Of a DNA stretch of 64,000 bases, positions 18,046 to 27,445 are shown one piece after another (positions within the stretch are counted from its first letter, which is position 1; every line of letters starts with the position of its first letter). The notes beneath the pieces were generated by a model. It was not told the DNA's origin. It worked only from the letters and a program-made list of their open reading frames with translations, and made no database searches. The translations under genes and the position numbers were made by a program. The stretch is from MKUN01 sp964481425 (GTDB lineage Bacteria; Bacteroidota; Bacteroidia; Chitinophagales; Chitinophagaceae), in NCBI GenBank assembly GCA_964481425.1, contig CAYZTM010000015.1, positions 33,507 through 97,506 on the forward strand, read 5' to 3'.

Positions 18046-18573
18046 ATGAGCAGGAAAGTGATTTTGTACATAGCCATGAGCCTGGACGGCTATATTGCTA
18101 AAGAAAATGACGACCTCGGTTTCCTTAAGACCGTAGAGCGGCCCGGGGAAGATTATGGTTACTACGATTTTATTAAGAACATAGATACGGTTATCATGGG
18201 GCGCAAGACCTATGATATGGTCATGGGTTTTGGTATTCCCTTCCCGCACAAGGATAAAAAGTGTTATGTGCTTACCCGCACTAAAAGCGGTAGCGATGAT
18301 AACATTACCTATTACAATGGTTCGCTTAATAAACTTATGGAAGAATTGCGTGCCGGCGATGGGAAAGATATTTTCATAGATGGCGGTGCGCAAATAGTGC
18401 AGGAACTCCTGCGCCTGGGTCAGTTGGATCGTTTGATCATCTCCATAATACCGGTACTGTTAGGTGCTGGTATCTCATTGTTCAAAAATGGGTTGCCCGC
18501 ATCACAGCTTCAGTTATCGAGAAGCATTACCTTTCCAAGTGGCCTGGTGCAGCTATGGTACGATAGAAAATAA
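18046..18573 (+). CDS. Dihydrofolate reductase-like / RibD C-terminal domain protein
   Basis: A 175-residue single-domain protein of the RibD_C fold. The N-terminal strand is VILYIAMSLDGYIAKENDDLGFL, followed by VIMGRKTYDMVMGF, and by IFIDGGAQIVQELLRLG near the C-terminus for the NADPH-binding side. Proteins of this type are common, mostly uncharacterised reductases in Bacteroidota. They should not be equated with folate-pathway FolA. It is a single gene between the CDP-sugar operon and a convergent Nudix gene. Confidence 0.85.
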   Translation: MSRKVILYIAMSLDGYIAKENDDLGFLKTVERPGEDYGYYDFIKNIDTVIMGRKTYDMVMGFGIPFPHKDKKCYVLTRTKSGSDDNITYYNGSLNKLMEELRAGDGKDIFIDGGAQIVQELLRLGQLDRLIISIIPVLLGAGISLFKNGLPASQLQLSRSITFPSGLVQLWYDRK

Positions 18574-18582
18574 ACTGTTTGC

Positions 18583-19221
18583 TTACCATTTGAGCCCTGC
18601 CTGTTTCAGCACTTCTTTTATGGCTTCATAGGCTTTGAATACGATAGGGCCAAGATCATGCTCATTTACCCATTTCGCTTCAAGTATATTCTCCTCTTTC
18701 TGTGGTATTAGTTTTTCCTTCTGGCTGCCATACATCCTGTACCATACAGTGTGTTTCAGCAGGTTCTCCTTGTTTTGTGCATATACGTGGTAGGTATCAC
18801 ATATCTTTTCGCCGAGGGTAAGTTGTTGCAGGCCGGTCTCTTCACTTACCTCACGTAGGGCACAGTAATCTATATCTTCGCCGTCATCACGTTTACCTTT
18901 GGGCAGGTCCCATTTTCCCCGGCGGAAGATCATCAACACTTCGCCGTCTTCATTCAAGACCAGGCCGCCCCCGGCATCTACGGGTTGGTATATATCATGC
19001 AGTTCTTCCTGTAGTGAGCGTTCCGAAATATCCTCGATGATAGCCCCAAGTGTGCCGGGCTTTTCCAGGTGCTGTATGGCAAGACGATAGTGACGTGGAA
19101 AGGCGCCTGTAAAAGACATATAGCCTTCGGCAGCAGGTGTTTCGGCAAGGTAAGCTTGCCTGTTGGTGGTTAAGATGAGTGGTTTGTTGTTGTAATATAT
19201 CTTCTGTACAAAATCCTGCAT
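18583..19221 (-). CDS. Nudix hydrolase
   Basis: About 212 residues with a complete Nudix box, GKRDDGEDIDYCALREVSEETG, given here as its elements: G, then x5, E, x7, and REVSEETG. It hydrolyses a nucleoside diphosphate linked to some moiety, and the substrate cannot be predicted. The N-terminal ~70 residues are an extra domain of unknown role. The start was set at 19221 (MQDFVQKIYY). The longer frame to 19314 overlaps divergent pyrE and has a cysteine-rich, implausible N-terminus. It is divergent from pyrE with only 34 bases between the starts. Confidence 0.85.
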   Translation of the reverse strand: MQDFVQKIYYNNKPLILTTNRQAYLAETPAAEGYMSFTGAFPRHYRLAIQHLEKPGTLGAIIEDISERSLQEELHDIYQPVDAGGGLVLNEDGEVLMIFRRGKWDLPKGKRDDGEDIDYCALREVSEETGLQQLTLGEKICDTYHVYAQNKENLLKHTVWYRMYGSQKEKLIPQKEENILEAKWVNEHDLGPIVFKAYEAIKEVLKQAGLKW

Positions 19222-19239
19222 AGTATCGCCTATTTGCTG

Positions 19240-19247
19240 TAGGTTTG
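19240..19247 (+). promoter_or_regulatory. Possible -7 box before pyrE
   Basis: TAGGTTTG fits TAnnTTTG but lies only 8 bases before the pyrE ATG, so a transcript from it would be almost leaderless. No -33 TTTG was seen at normal spacing. Confidence 0.25.
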
Positions 19248-19255
19248 CGCACGGT

Positions 19256-19891
19256 ATGAGTACGCAAAAACATTTCGCTGAAAAACTGCTGCAAATTAAA
19301 GCTTTACAGGTCAACCTGCAAAAACCGTATACCTGGGCTTCCGGCTGGAAATCGCCGGTGTATTGCGATAACCGTAAAGTATTATCCTATCCTTATGTTC
19401 GCGATTTTGTAAAAAGTGAGCTCGCCAATATGGTGCTGGAACACTATCCTGACGCAGAAGTGATAGCAGGGGTAGCTACGGCAGGTATAGCCCACGGCGT
19501 GATGGCTGCCGACCTACTGAAGCTTCCTTTTATCTATGTGCGCTCCAAACCGAAAGAACACGGCATGGGCAACCAGATAGAAGGTGTGCTGGAGAAAGGC
19601 CAAAAGGTTGTTGTGATCGAAGACCTGGTATCTACAGGCAAGAGTAGCCTGCAGGTAGTAGATGCCCTACGTGAGGCTGGTGCCGAAGTGATGGGTATGT
19701 GCGCACTCTTTACCTACGGCTTCCCCGTTGCCGATAAGGCTTTCGAAGATGCGGAAGTATCCCTGCATACCATTAGTAATTACACTGCCCTGATGGAAGT
19801 AGCCGAAGAGAAGAAACTGGTATTGCCCGAACAAAAAGATCTGCTGGCACAATGGCGACTTGACCCTGCAAACTGGGACCCTAATACGTAA
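19256..19891 (+). CDS. pyrE: Orotate phosphoribosyltransferase
   Basis: Joins orotate to PRPP to give OMP in pyrimidine synthesis. It has 211 residues. The PRPP-binding motif is VVVIEDLVSTGKSS, and the orotate/PRPP loop with catalytic lysines is in YVRSKPKEHGMGNQIEG. The N-terminus FTWASG-type segment (YTWASGWKSPVYCDNR) is specific to PyrE among phosphoribosyltransferases. The 3' end overlaps the convergent 19881 gene by 11 bases. Confidence 0.96.
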   Translation: MSTQKHFAEKLLQIKALQVNLQKPYTWASGWKSPVYCDNRKVLSYPYVRDFVKSELANMVLEHYPDAEVIAGVATAGIAHGVMAADLLKLPFIYVRSKPKEHGMGNQIEGVLEKGQKVVVIEDLVSTGKSSLQVVDALREAGAEVMGMCALFTYGFPVADKAFEDAEVSLHTISNYTALMEVAEEKKLVLPEQKDLLAQWRLDPANWDPNT

Positions 19892-20801
19892 ATATTGTAC
19901 TGAACTTCACCCTTTCCCTTCCTTTGGTGAATACGTACCAGTTACCGTTATAGTCTATGCGCGAGGGTAGTAAGTAATTGCCTATTTGTGTGAGCCGTAC
20001 CCTCATGGTAACATCAAAATCGTACACTACCGTACTGTAGGACAAGGAATAATCCCTGGCAAGTATAGCATAGTCGCTTTTCCTGAACCAGGTGGCAAAA
20101 TTCTTATATACTACGTTCTTTTCTTCGCCCGGCTTGGGTACTGCCCTGAAAACATAGCAATCTTCACCTGCATACTCTTCTGAGGTCAGCTTGAAATCAT
20201 ATCGTTTGGCAACGTCAGGGTCAAATATAGCTGCCTTATCGCCCATAAAAGGTACCCCATCTATATGTGTTCCCGGGTTGAACATCAGCTGTTTCAACTG
20301 GAATTTACTTTTCTCTATCCGTCCCTTGCCGCGCGCATTCAGCATGCCGGCAACAATATTGTCTTCTCCGCATACCACACCCTCGGTAAAGAAAAGATAG
20401 GCATAGAGTTCAGCAGTGTAATAATTGTATTTATGCCTGCGGGTATAGAAATCGCCGGTTGTCTTTTCTTCCAATACTTCCATACTGCGGCAGCGATTGC
20501 TCGCCGTTTGCCTGGTCTTACTATACAGGGATGCTGCTACATTCCCGTGCTTGTCATATACTTTTATGTCATTAAGGGCTGTATAAGATATCAGGTGCAG
20601 GCTACGAAAAGCTTTGTAAAATGTGGTATCAGTCCTTACTCTTCGTATAAAGCCTTGCAGGTCCCAGCCTTTGCGTGTGGCTGTTATTACCACATCGTCC
20701 ATCTTTATCGGGTACTTGAAGATGCTTGTATCCTCCCTTTGTGCAAAGGAAGGTGTGGTCAATAAAAAAAACACTATGGCGAAATAATACCTATGCATCA
20801 T
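19881..20801 (-). CDS. Secreted or periplasmic protein of unknown function, linked to ispD
   Basis: A 306-residue protein with a signal peptide (YYFAIVFFLLTTPSFAQ). A segment resembling the DDVVITATRK start of carboxypeptidase-regulatory/TonB-associated proteins comes next, then a mostly beta-stranded body. No membrane helix follows the signal, so it is likely periplasmic or in the outer membrane. Similar orphan proteins are common in Bacteroidota and may be lipid- or protein-binding, but I cannot assign a role. The start ATGATG overlaps the ispD stop region by 11 bases, so it is translated from the ispD transcript. Confidence 0.65.
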   Translation of the reverse strand: MMHRYYFAIVFFLLTTPSFAQREDTSIFKYPIKMDDVVITATRKGWDLQGFIRRVRTDTTFYKAFRSLHLISYTALNDIKVYDKHGNVAASLYSKTRQTASNRCRSMEVLEEKTTGDFYTRRHKYNYYTAELYAYLFFTEGVVCGEDNIVAGMLNARGKGRIEKSKFQLKQLMFNPGTHIDGVPFMGDKAAIFDPDVAKRYDFKLTSEEYAGEDCYVFRAVPKPGEEKNVVYKNFATWFRKSDYAILARDYSLSYSTVVYDFDVTMRVRLTQIGNYLLPSRIDYNGNWYVFTKGRERVKFSTIFTY

Positions 20802-21492
20802 TCATTCGTTCGTTCAGCAGAGCCTCTGCAATGGTCATATCTTCTGGGGTGGTCACTTTTATATTGCTTTTTTCCCCCTCGGTAAGGAAAACCTTCATTC
20901 CGTAAGCTTCGCATACGGTAGCCTCATCGGTGAAGGCTTCTTTGTATTCCTGTCCGAATGCAGGTAAGATGATATCGGACCGGAAAGTTTGAGGGGTTTG
21001 TATCATACGCATTTGTGCCCTGTCTATGGGTTTGCTGCTGTCTCCTTCCAGCAGGCGCATACTGTCCGATACAGGTATCGCAGGTATTGCACTGCCTTTC
21101 TCTAACGCTTGCTCATAGCACTTTTTGATCAGCGCAGGGCTCAGCAGAGGCCTTACCGCATCATGCACAAATATGATGCCCTCTTTATTCACCTGTTTCA
21201 ATCCGTTTTGTACACTATGAAAACGTGTGGGGCCGCCTGTTACTATAGTTAACTCTACACGTTCTTCAGTCATTTCTGTAAATGCATCCAGCAATATCTG
21301 TGCATAGCTCAGGTGGTCTTCCGGTAATACCAATACCAGGTTGATATCCGGGAATGCATCCATAAATGCTTTTACGGAATAGTAGATGACCGGTAGTCCG
21401 GCAAGAGGAAGGAATTGTTTGGGAACAGCAGAGCCCATACGGACACCCTTACCACCAGCCACTATTATAGCAAATTTTTCACTATGCGACAT
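20791..21492 (-). CDS. ispD: 2-C-methyl-D-erythritol 4-phosphate cytidylyltransferase
   Basis: Third step of the non-mevalonate isoprenoid pathway, CTP + MEP to CDP-ME. It has 233 residues. The nucleotide-binding start is IIVAGGKGVRMGSAVPKQFL, VHDAVRPLLSP holds the conserved acidic residue, and TDEATVCEAYG and NIKVTTPEDMTIAE are at the C-terminus. All match IspD rather than ribitol-phosphate relatives. It is the first gene of a two-gene overlapping unit. Confidence 0.95.
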   Translation of the reverse strand: MSHSEKFAIIVAGGKGVRMGSAVPKQFLPLAGLPVIYYSVKAFMDAFPDINLVLVLPEDHLSYAQILLDAFTEMTEERVELTIVTGGPTRFHSVQNGLKQVNKEGIIFVHDAVRPLLSPALIKKCYEQALEKGSAIPAIPVSDSMRLLEGDSSKPIDRAQMRMIQTPQTFRSDIILPAFGQEYKEAFTDEATVCEAYGMKVFLTEGEKSNIKVTTPEDMTIAEALLNERMNDA

Positions 21493-21533
21493 ATTGATTA
21501 CATTCGTAACAGCTACAAAAAAACACCTTTATT

Positions 21534-21890
21534 ATGTTACCTCAAAGAAAACACCTTTTCTCTTCCGTATTGTTTGTCGCTTTTATGATGTGTTGTGCCT
21601 ATGGCAAAACACAGGTCGTATATTCCTGCCGGTATAAGAGCGATGCAGATGTAAAAGTCTTTGTAGCTAAGTACAAGAGCGATGCGGACCTTGTGGTGTA
21701 CAAGGCAAAATACAAAAGTGATGCTGATGGCAATAATGGCGTTTGGTATTTTGCTGACTACAAGAGTGATGCGAAGAAGAAGATATTCTTTGTAGATTAT
21801 AAAAGCGATGCCGACCTGGTTATTTATTTCAGCAATTACAAGAGCGATGCAGGTTGGACAAATAGCTCTAAAAAGCAGCTCATGTATTGA
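21534..21890 (+). CDS. Small secreted YKSDA-repeat protein (DUF6150 / septoil-knot-like)
   Basis: A 118-residue protein with a signal peptide (LFVAFMMCCAYGKTQ) followed by six copies of YKSDA(D) spaced 13-16 residues apart (21634-21853). Each is followed by a beta strand such as VKVFVAK, LVVYKAK or KIFFVD. This pattern resembles the small family once named DUF6150, reported to fold into a deeply knotted (7_1, 'septoil') beta structure. The family link is from memory and needs a profile search. The function is unknown. The repeats are in frame and coding, not a DNA array. It is divergent from ispD. Confidence 0.7.
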   Translation: MLPQRKHLFSSVLFVAFMMCCAYGKTQVVYSCRYKSDADVKVFVAKYKSDADLVVYKAKYKSDADGNNGVWYFADYKSDAKKKIFFVDYKSDADLVIYFSNYKSDAGWTNSSKKQLMY

Positions 21891-22038
21891 GTTGCATTTG
21901 CCACAGTATTGTCATAGTTCATTATTGGGTATTTTGTTACCAAAGAAATGCTTTGGGCTTTACGTCATCAAATTGTGCAAGAGGTATTGCTGTGAAAGGA
22001 TTTTGATCGTTTAAACTTAACCTTCTCAATAGCATTTT

Positions 22039-23994
22039 ATGAAAAAGTCCTTGATGCTCATTGCATTAGTATTGTCATTCCTGGCGACACAGGCGCAAAA
22101 TCCCACTTACCAGCAAAAGCTATATTATACCTGCAAGGTCTGGGGATTTACAAAATACTATCATTCGCGGGTCTCTAACTGCCAGGTCAACTGGGACAGT
22201 GTATTACTTTATCATCTGCCACTCATTAAAAACGCGGTCACCTACAATGATTTCAATAATGAGCTGATGAACATGCTCTCGGCAGCGGGCCCTATGGATA
22301 TTGCCGCTAACCCCTTGCCGGATACATTACCTGCCGAATTGAAGCGTAATCGCGATTGGGCCTGGATAAATGACCCTATGCTGCGCAATGATGTACAAAT
22401 AGTACTTGACACTATAAAGAATAATTTTTTGCCACACCCCTCCTGCTGGGTACAGGAGAACGATTATGCTAATCCTAACTATTATGGTTTCCTCGTTTTC
22501 CCGCACGATAGCCTTATGGTGGACGATAATTTCTACAACAATTATCCTGATGAATGGCATAGGTTGTTGGTAGCATTCAAACAATGGAATATCATACGGT
22601 ATTTCAATCCGTATAATTATGTATTGGATGACTCATGGGACAGTACACTCTACTATGGTATGCCTGGTATAGCAGCAGCAGCTAATTACCAGGATTTCGT
22701 CACCTCATTCAAAAGGATGACCGGTGCAATGAATGATGCACATACCGAGGGGCTCACCTGGACCAACTATTACCTGTTTCCCGGCTTTTATACAGTTCCC
22801 CTTGTATTACGCTACATAGAAAATAAATACATAGTCGTGAAGTCGGGCCTGCCAAGTGTAAGTGTAGGTGATGAGATCGTATCGGTCGATGGCCTTAGTG
22901 CGCAACAATGGGAGGATAGTCTAAGACCCTTTGTATCAGCAGGCAATCTTTCTGTATTCCGGCGCTTTTTGTGCCAGTATATTATTGCCGGAACTTATAA
23001 CTCGCTGGCTGCAATAGTTTATAAAGATGCCGCTAATGTGGACCATACAATAAATCCCGTCAGGAACCACAGTCCCTATGAACCATTCTATGATTATTAC
23101 CCCAATGATACCCTTGCCAATACGACCTGGACCACTTTGGATTGTGGCGTAGGCTATGCAAATATTGGTAATCTTTACAACAGCGATGCCGATATTATGT
23201 ATAACACATTGCATGATGCACCCGCAATGATCATTGACATACGCAATTACCCGGTGGATGCCTCCGTATGGGAACTGCTATATCAAATGCTGGATGCTCC
23301 TAAATTTTTTGCAAAATTCACCATACCGGATGTTACTTATCCGGGCACATTTTACTGGGAAAATGATACTGTTGGTTATGCGAACAATCCGGTGCCTTAC
23401 AACGGAAAAATAATTGTCTTGTTCAATCAGGAAACACAGAGTGCAGCCGAATTCGATTGTATGGGTCTCAGGGTTATGCCCAATGTGGAATTTATCGGTA
23501 GTCAAACAGCAGGTGCCGATGGTAATGTTACATGGCTGAGATTGAGCCAGGATATTCATTTTGGCTTTACAAGTCTTGGCGTTTACTACCCCAATGGCGA
23601 TAGTACTCAGCGCATAGGCATTGTGCCGGATACCGTTGTGAAACCCACACAGGCCGGTATCAGGCAGGGTAGGGATGAGGTACTCGAAGTAGCTCTGCAG
23701 GTAGCATGCCAGGCAGCAACTGCACCTCATGTTGACCCGGCCAGGACAATAGTAAATGCCTGGCCCAATCCTGCGGATGAAGAGATAAATATAGAAGCAA
23801 AGAATATTGCGCCAGGTGCTGTATCGCTCTCCTTGTCTGATGTTACGGGAAAGGTCCTGCTGAATAAGGATTTGGACTTAAGTGGTAATGACCTGCATAC
23901 CTCGTTAAATGTACGTTCATTATCTCCCGGTATGTATATACTCAATATCAGGACGACCAAGGGTCAATATGTAAAGAAATTTGTGAAAGAATAG
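22039..23994 (+). CDS. Secreted S41-family serine peptidase with T9SS type A sorting domain
   Basis: A 651-residue protein with a signal peptide (residues 1-19, ending ATQAQ). An N-terminal helical region comes first. A PDZ-like core (SVGDEIVSVDGLSAQQW) follows, then a tail-specific-protease (S41) catalytic domain with the nucleophile S468 in NQETQSAAEF and the downstream segment GSQTAGADGNVTW. The last ~75 residues (NAWPNPADEEINIEA ... VKKFVKE) form the type A sorting signal for the type IX system. The protein is therefore probably cell-surface or secreted rather than periplasmic like Ctp/Tsp. A hairpin terminator follows. Confidence 0.9.
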   Translation: MKKSLMLIALVLSFLATQAQNPTYQQKLYYTCKVWGFTKYYHSRVSNCQVNWDSVLLYHLPLIKNAVTYNDFNNELMNMLSAAGPMDIAANPLPDTLPAELKRNRDWAWINDPMLRNDVQIVLDTIKNNFLPHPSCWVQENDYANPNYYGFLVFPHDSLMVDDNFYNNYPDEWHRLLVAFKQWNIIRYFNPYNYVLDDSWDSTLYYGMPGIAAAANYQDFVTSFKRMTGAMNDAHTEGLTWTNYYLFPGFYTVPLVLRYIENKYIVVKSGLPSVSVGDEIVSVDGLSAQQWEDSLRPFVSAGNLSVFRRFLCQYIIAGTYNSLAAIVYKDAANVDHTINPVRNHSPYEPFYDYYPNDTLANTTWTTLDCGVGYANIGNLYNSDADIMYNTLHDAPAMIIDIRNYPVDASVWELLYQMLDAPKFFAKFTIPDVTYPGTFYWENDTVGYANNPVPYNGKIIVLFNQETQSAAEFDCMGLRVMPNVEFIGSQTAGADGNVTWLRLSQDIHFGFTSLGVYYPNGDSTQRIGIVPDTVVKPTQAGIRQGRDEVLEVALQVACQAATAPHVDPARTIVNAWPNPADEEINIEAKNIAPGAVSLSLSDVTGKVLLNKDLDLSGNDLHTSLNVRSLSPGMYILNIRTTKGQYVKKFVKE

Positions 23995-24017
23995 GGTGTT
24001 TACGGAGTTGTTGAAAA

Positions 24018-24041
24018 AATGTCCCGCCTATGCGGGACATT
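24018..24041. terminator. Hairpin terminator between the S41 peptidase and POT genes
   Basis: AATGTCCCGC pairs with GCGGGACATT around CTAT, with T-rich sequence on the right and A-rich on the left. It probably serves both convergent genes. Confidence 0.8.
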
Positions 24042-24076
24042 TCCTTTTTAGTCTATCGGGTTATCTATTTCAATAA

Positions 24077-25573
24077 TTAATGTACTTCATGCATCAGCTT
24101 CCTCAGTAACGGAGAGATGAGGATCAGCACTACACCTGCAATGAGTGCATAAACGCCCAGGTGCTTATAGCCCTCTGTGTATGACATCATCTTTTCTGTC
24201 AACGAAGCATTCTCGTTAGCAGTTGCCATACCGGCACCTAATATGCCCGCTACATACTGGCCATAAGCGCTGGCCAGGAACCACATACCCATCATCATAC
24301 CATGCAGGGGCTGCGGCGTTAGTTTGGTCATCAGTGATAGCCCTATCGGCGACAGGCAAAGCTCACCGAAGGTAATGACCAGGTAAGCCAGTGTAAACAC
24401 GTTCAGCGAGGTCATGCCATTCGCATCGGCGAAAAAGCGGGTATAATAGAACACGTAAAATGCCAGCCCGAGGAACAGGAAGCCCAGCCCGAATTTGATC
24501 ACGGTGTTAGGCTCCAGTTTACGTTTGCTCAGCCACAGCCACAGCAGGCCGAATAATGGACTAAGCAGTATTACGAACAACGAATTGGCAGAGTTGTTGA
24601 TCTCATTAGGGTCCATCTTAATGCCAAGCAACTGGTGTTTGATGTTGTAACGGGCAAAAAGGCTGAGCGAACCGCCTGCCTGCTCAAAGAATGCCCAGAA
24701 GAAAACAGAGAAAATAATGAATACCAATGCAGCCGCTATCTTCTGTTTTTCTACCTTCTTAAATTTGAACATTTCATAAAAGATGTAGATAAGGGTGAGG
24801 GGGCCTACGATGTACATGAACATGTCTGTATAGGCTGAGTTCTTTATCAGCAGGAGTATAAGCGGTAATACAAGTATTGTTCCCGCATACACCATCCATT
24901 CGTAGCTCCGTTTTTTTGGCGCGGGCACCTTATCCCGCAAAGGTGACAGGCCCAATGGTCCCAGGGTACGCTTGGTGAAGATGAATATCCCCAGGCTTAT
25001 TACCATCACGATCCCCGCAAGAGAAAAGGCTGCATTCCATGACACATTGTTGGCTACTTCTATACACAGGTAGCCACCCAAAAGTGCACCAATATTAATA
25101 CCGGAATAGAACAGGCCAAAACCGGCATCCCTGCGTGGATCGCCTGCCTTATATAGCTGGCCCACCATGGTTGATATGTTAGGCTTAAAGAAGCCGGTAC
25201 CTACAATGGTAAAGCTGATGCCGATAAAGTATAACTCTTTCGGTGAGGCGGCGAGTATAAAACTACCGATGATCATCAATAGCCCGCCCCAGAAGATCGA
25301 TTTCCTGAAACCCAATATCTTATCTGCAAAGAGGCCGCCAACAAATGCCATGGTATAGATGAAGGCTTGTATAGCACCGTATTTCAGGTTGGCCTCTTTT
25401 TCATTCATCATCATTTGCTCCACCATGAAGATGGTCAGCATGCCCCTCATGCCGTAGAAGCAGAAGCGCTCCCACATTTCCGAAAGGAACAAATACCATA
25501 GCTGTTTGGGGTACTTGCCTTTAAAGCTCTGTATCTCCTCCAGGGAGGGTTTGATCGTTGATTCCGGTTCCAT
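24077..25573 (-). CDS. Proton-coupled peptide transporter (POT/PTR family), copy 1
   Basis: A 498-residue inner-membrane protein with about 14 helices. The family start EMWERFCFYGMRGMLTIFM carries the ExxERFxYYG-type motif for proton coupling. GTGFFKPNISTMVGQLY is the second POT signature, and GELCLSPIGLSLMTKL is on helix 10. The family takes up di- and tripeptides. It is followed upstream (in gene order) by a second POT gene on the same strand, separated by a terminator, so the two copies are probably transcribed separately. Confidence 0.93.
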   Translation of the reverse strand: MEPESTIKPSLEEIQSFKGKYPKQLWYLFLSEMWERFCFYGMRGMLTIFMVEQMMMNEKEANLKYGAIQAFIYTMAFVGGLFADKILGFRKSIFWGGLLMIIGSFILAASPKELYFIGISFTIVGTGFFKPNISTMVGQLYKAGDPRRDAGFGLFYSGINIGALLGGYLCIEVANNVSWNAAFSLAGIVMVISLGIFIFTKRTLGPLGLSPLRDKVPAPKKRSYEWMVYAGTILVLPLILLLIKNSAYTDMFMYIVGPLTLIYIFYEMFKFKKVEKQKIAAALVFIIFSVFFWAFFEQAGGSLSLFARYNIKHQLLGIKMDPNEINNSANSLFVILLSPLFGLLWLWLSKRKLEPNTVIKFGLGFLFLGLAFYVFYYTRFFADANGMTSLNVFTLAYLVITFGELCLSPIGLSLMTKLTPQPLHGMMMGMWFLASAYGQYVAGILGAGMATANENASLTEKMMSYTEGYKHLGVYALIAGVVLILISPLLRKLMHEVH

Positions 25574-25638
25574 TTTTGAAGCAGTTTTGAAGTACCAAAA
25601 TAATCTTTATTTCCAATTAACGCTTTTGAGGGGATAAA

Positions 25639-25664
25639 AAAAGCAGGGCGAAGGCCCTGCTTTT
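25639..25664 (-). terminator. Intrinsic terminator between the two POT genes
   Basis: The stem AAAAGCAGGGC paired with GCCCTGCTTTT around GAAG lies 21 bases after the stop of the 25685 gene. On the minus strand it is followed by a T-run, so it ends that transcript before the second POT gene. Confidence 0.85.
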
Positions 25665-25684
25665 AAAATATTTACAGTATGTAA

Positions 25685-27295
25685 TTACCTGAGTCCATGC
25701 ATCATCTTCAGCATCTTCTTCGAGAGCAGGAACAGTACGATCGCAGCTGCACCCGACAGGAACACGAATATCATGAAGAACTGGTTGAGGTTCGTGATCT
25801 CGAAACCGAAAAAGTGAGTGGCCACTCCGTTCTCCGGGTATAGTTTGCTCAGCATACCGGCAAAGTCATTTGCCATGGCATTGGCCAGGAACCATACACC
25901 CATCAGCAATGAGGCAAGGCGCATAGGTGCCAGGCGAGCCACCATCGATAACCCGATAGGAGAAAGACACAATTCACCAAATGTGTGTAAAACATACATA
26001 CCCAATAGCCAGAACATAGATGCTTTTGTAGCCCCATCAACACCTTTCACACCGACAGCAATTACAAAATAACCAACGCAGAGCAGGAACAGGCCCATTG
26101 CCTGTTTTACCGGTGAGGCCGGTTCCCTGTTGCGCTTACCTAATTTGGTCCATATCTCTGCGAAGATGGGCGCAAATATGATAATGGCCAGCGGGTTCAC
26201 CGATTGGAACCAGCTCGCAGGCATTTCCCAGCCGAATATGTGGCGTTCCGTTTGTTGATCGGCAAAGATGGTTAACGATGCACCCGCTTGTTCAAACGCG
26301 CTCCAGAAAAAGATAACGAAGAAGGCCGCAATGTAGATGACAATGATCCTGTCACGTTCCACCTTACTCAGTGTCGGGTCGCTTATGATAAAGCCGGATG
26401 CTGCTATTGACGTAGCAAACACAAGTGTGCTGATCCAGTTGAACCCGACAAACTCCATGAATACGAACCAGAGGATCGCATAGATGACTAACCAAAGGAT
26501 CACCCTTGTCATGCTGAATTCCGATTTCTTGGCAGCTGCAGGCTTGGCTTGCAGTTTCGCATCGGCTTGCTCTACGTTATCAGCTTCACGGTCATTCGGT
26601 ACCACCTCGGCGGGTTCTACATTCGCCAGGTTAGGTTTCACACCTATCTGTTGCCCGTCAGCAGTTACAATGTATTTGTTTTTCAATATCTGGAATACGA
26701 TAAGTCCGCAGGTCATGCCCACACCGGCAGCAAAGAAGCCCCACTTGTAATCCACTTTTTCGGCAAGGCCCCCGCATATCAGCGGTGAGAAGAACGCACC
26801 CAGGTTGATCCCCATGTAAAATATGGAGAAGGCAGCATCCACCCTTTTGTCGCCGGGTTTGTAAAGCTGGTTCACCATTGTTGATATATTTGGTTTGAAC
26901 AGGCCATTGCCTATTACCAGTGCTGTAAGGCCAACCACAAAAAGTATCTGGGTAAGGTGCATATCTGTATGCACAAAAGATGCAGAGAAGAAAAGGATAT
27001 ATTGCCCCAATGCCATCACGATACCGCCCGCCATAATGGAACGGCGGTTGCCCCAATAGCGATCGGATATGAAACCGCCGATAAGCGGTGTCAGGTAAAC
27101 AAGGGCGGTAAAGTTGCCATAAATGCCCGAGGCGAATTTAGGGTCAAAGGTGAGCATCTTGGTCATGAACAGCACCAGGATGGCTCTCATGCCGTAGTAG
27201 CTGAACCGTTCCCACATCTCGGTGAAAAACAATACATACAGCCCTTTGGGGTGCCCTTTCTGGCTTGGTTGTTCAATATTCAGGTTTTGATCCAT
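25685..27295 (-). CDS. Proton-coupled peptide transporter (POT/PTR family), copy 2
   Basis: A 536-residue paralogue of the neighbouring transporter. It has the same signatures, EMWERFSYYGMRAILVLFM, GNGLFKPNISTMVNQLY and GELCLSPIGLSMVARLAP. It is longer in the central cytoplasmic loop, where an acidic, alanine-rich linker (ADNVEQADAKLQAKPAAAKK) joins the two halves. Tandem POT genes suggest duplication followed by divergence of substrate range or expression. Its start faces purD divergently. Confidence 0.93.
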   Translation of the reverse strand: MDQNLNIEQPSQKGHPKGLYVLFFTEMWERFSYYGMRAILVLFMTKMLTFDPKFASGIYGNFTALVYLTPLIGGFISDRYWGNRRSIMAGGIVMALGQYILFFSASFVHTDMHLTQILFVVGLTALVIGNGLFKPNISTMVNQLYKPGDKRVDAAFSIFYMGINLGAFFSPLICGGLAEKVDYKWGFFAAGVGMTCGLIVFQILKNKYIVTADGQQIGVKPNLANVEPAEVVPNDREADNVEQADAKLQAKPAAAKKSEFSMTRVILWLVIYAILWFVFMEFVGFNWISTLVFATSIAASGFIISDPTLSKVERDRIIVIYIAAFFVIFFWSAFEQAGASLTIFADQQTERHIFGWEMPASWFQSVNPLAIIIFAPIFAEIWTKLGKRNREPASPVKQAMGLFLLCVGYFVIAVGVKGVDGATKASMFWLLGMYVLHTFGELCLSPIGLSMVARLAPMRLASLLMGVWFLANAMANDFAGMLSKLYPENGVATHFFGFEITNLNQFFMIFVFLSGAAAIVLFLLSKKMLKMMHGLR

Positions 27296-27390
27296 ATGGA
27301 AGTATTTGCTTTGGTCGAAGTCCTAAAATAAACAAAAATCTTGCGTTCATAGTATCATTGAGATAAAAATGGCTCGCATGGGGGTAAATT

Positions 27391-27424
27391 TTTGAACGAT
27401 TACTCCCGCACCCTATTATTTTTG
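27391..27424 (+). promoter_or_regulatory. Promoter of purD
   Basis: TTTG at 27391-27394 and TATTTTTG at 27417-27424, 22 bases apart, fit the Bacteroidota -33/-7 pattern with a slightly long spacer. It lies inside the longest possible purD reading frame, so it argues for the downstream start at 27446. Confidence 0.5.
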
Positions 27425-27445
27425 CAACAAACAGCTTTCCGATAC

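Noticed and set aside
21634..21853. Regularly spaced repeat like AAGAGCGATGC, which could look like a small CRISPR array
   Set aside because: The spacing is about 39 bases but always in one reading frame. It encodes YKSDA repeats after a signal peptide, and the intervening sequences are coding beta strands. No cas genes are present.
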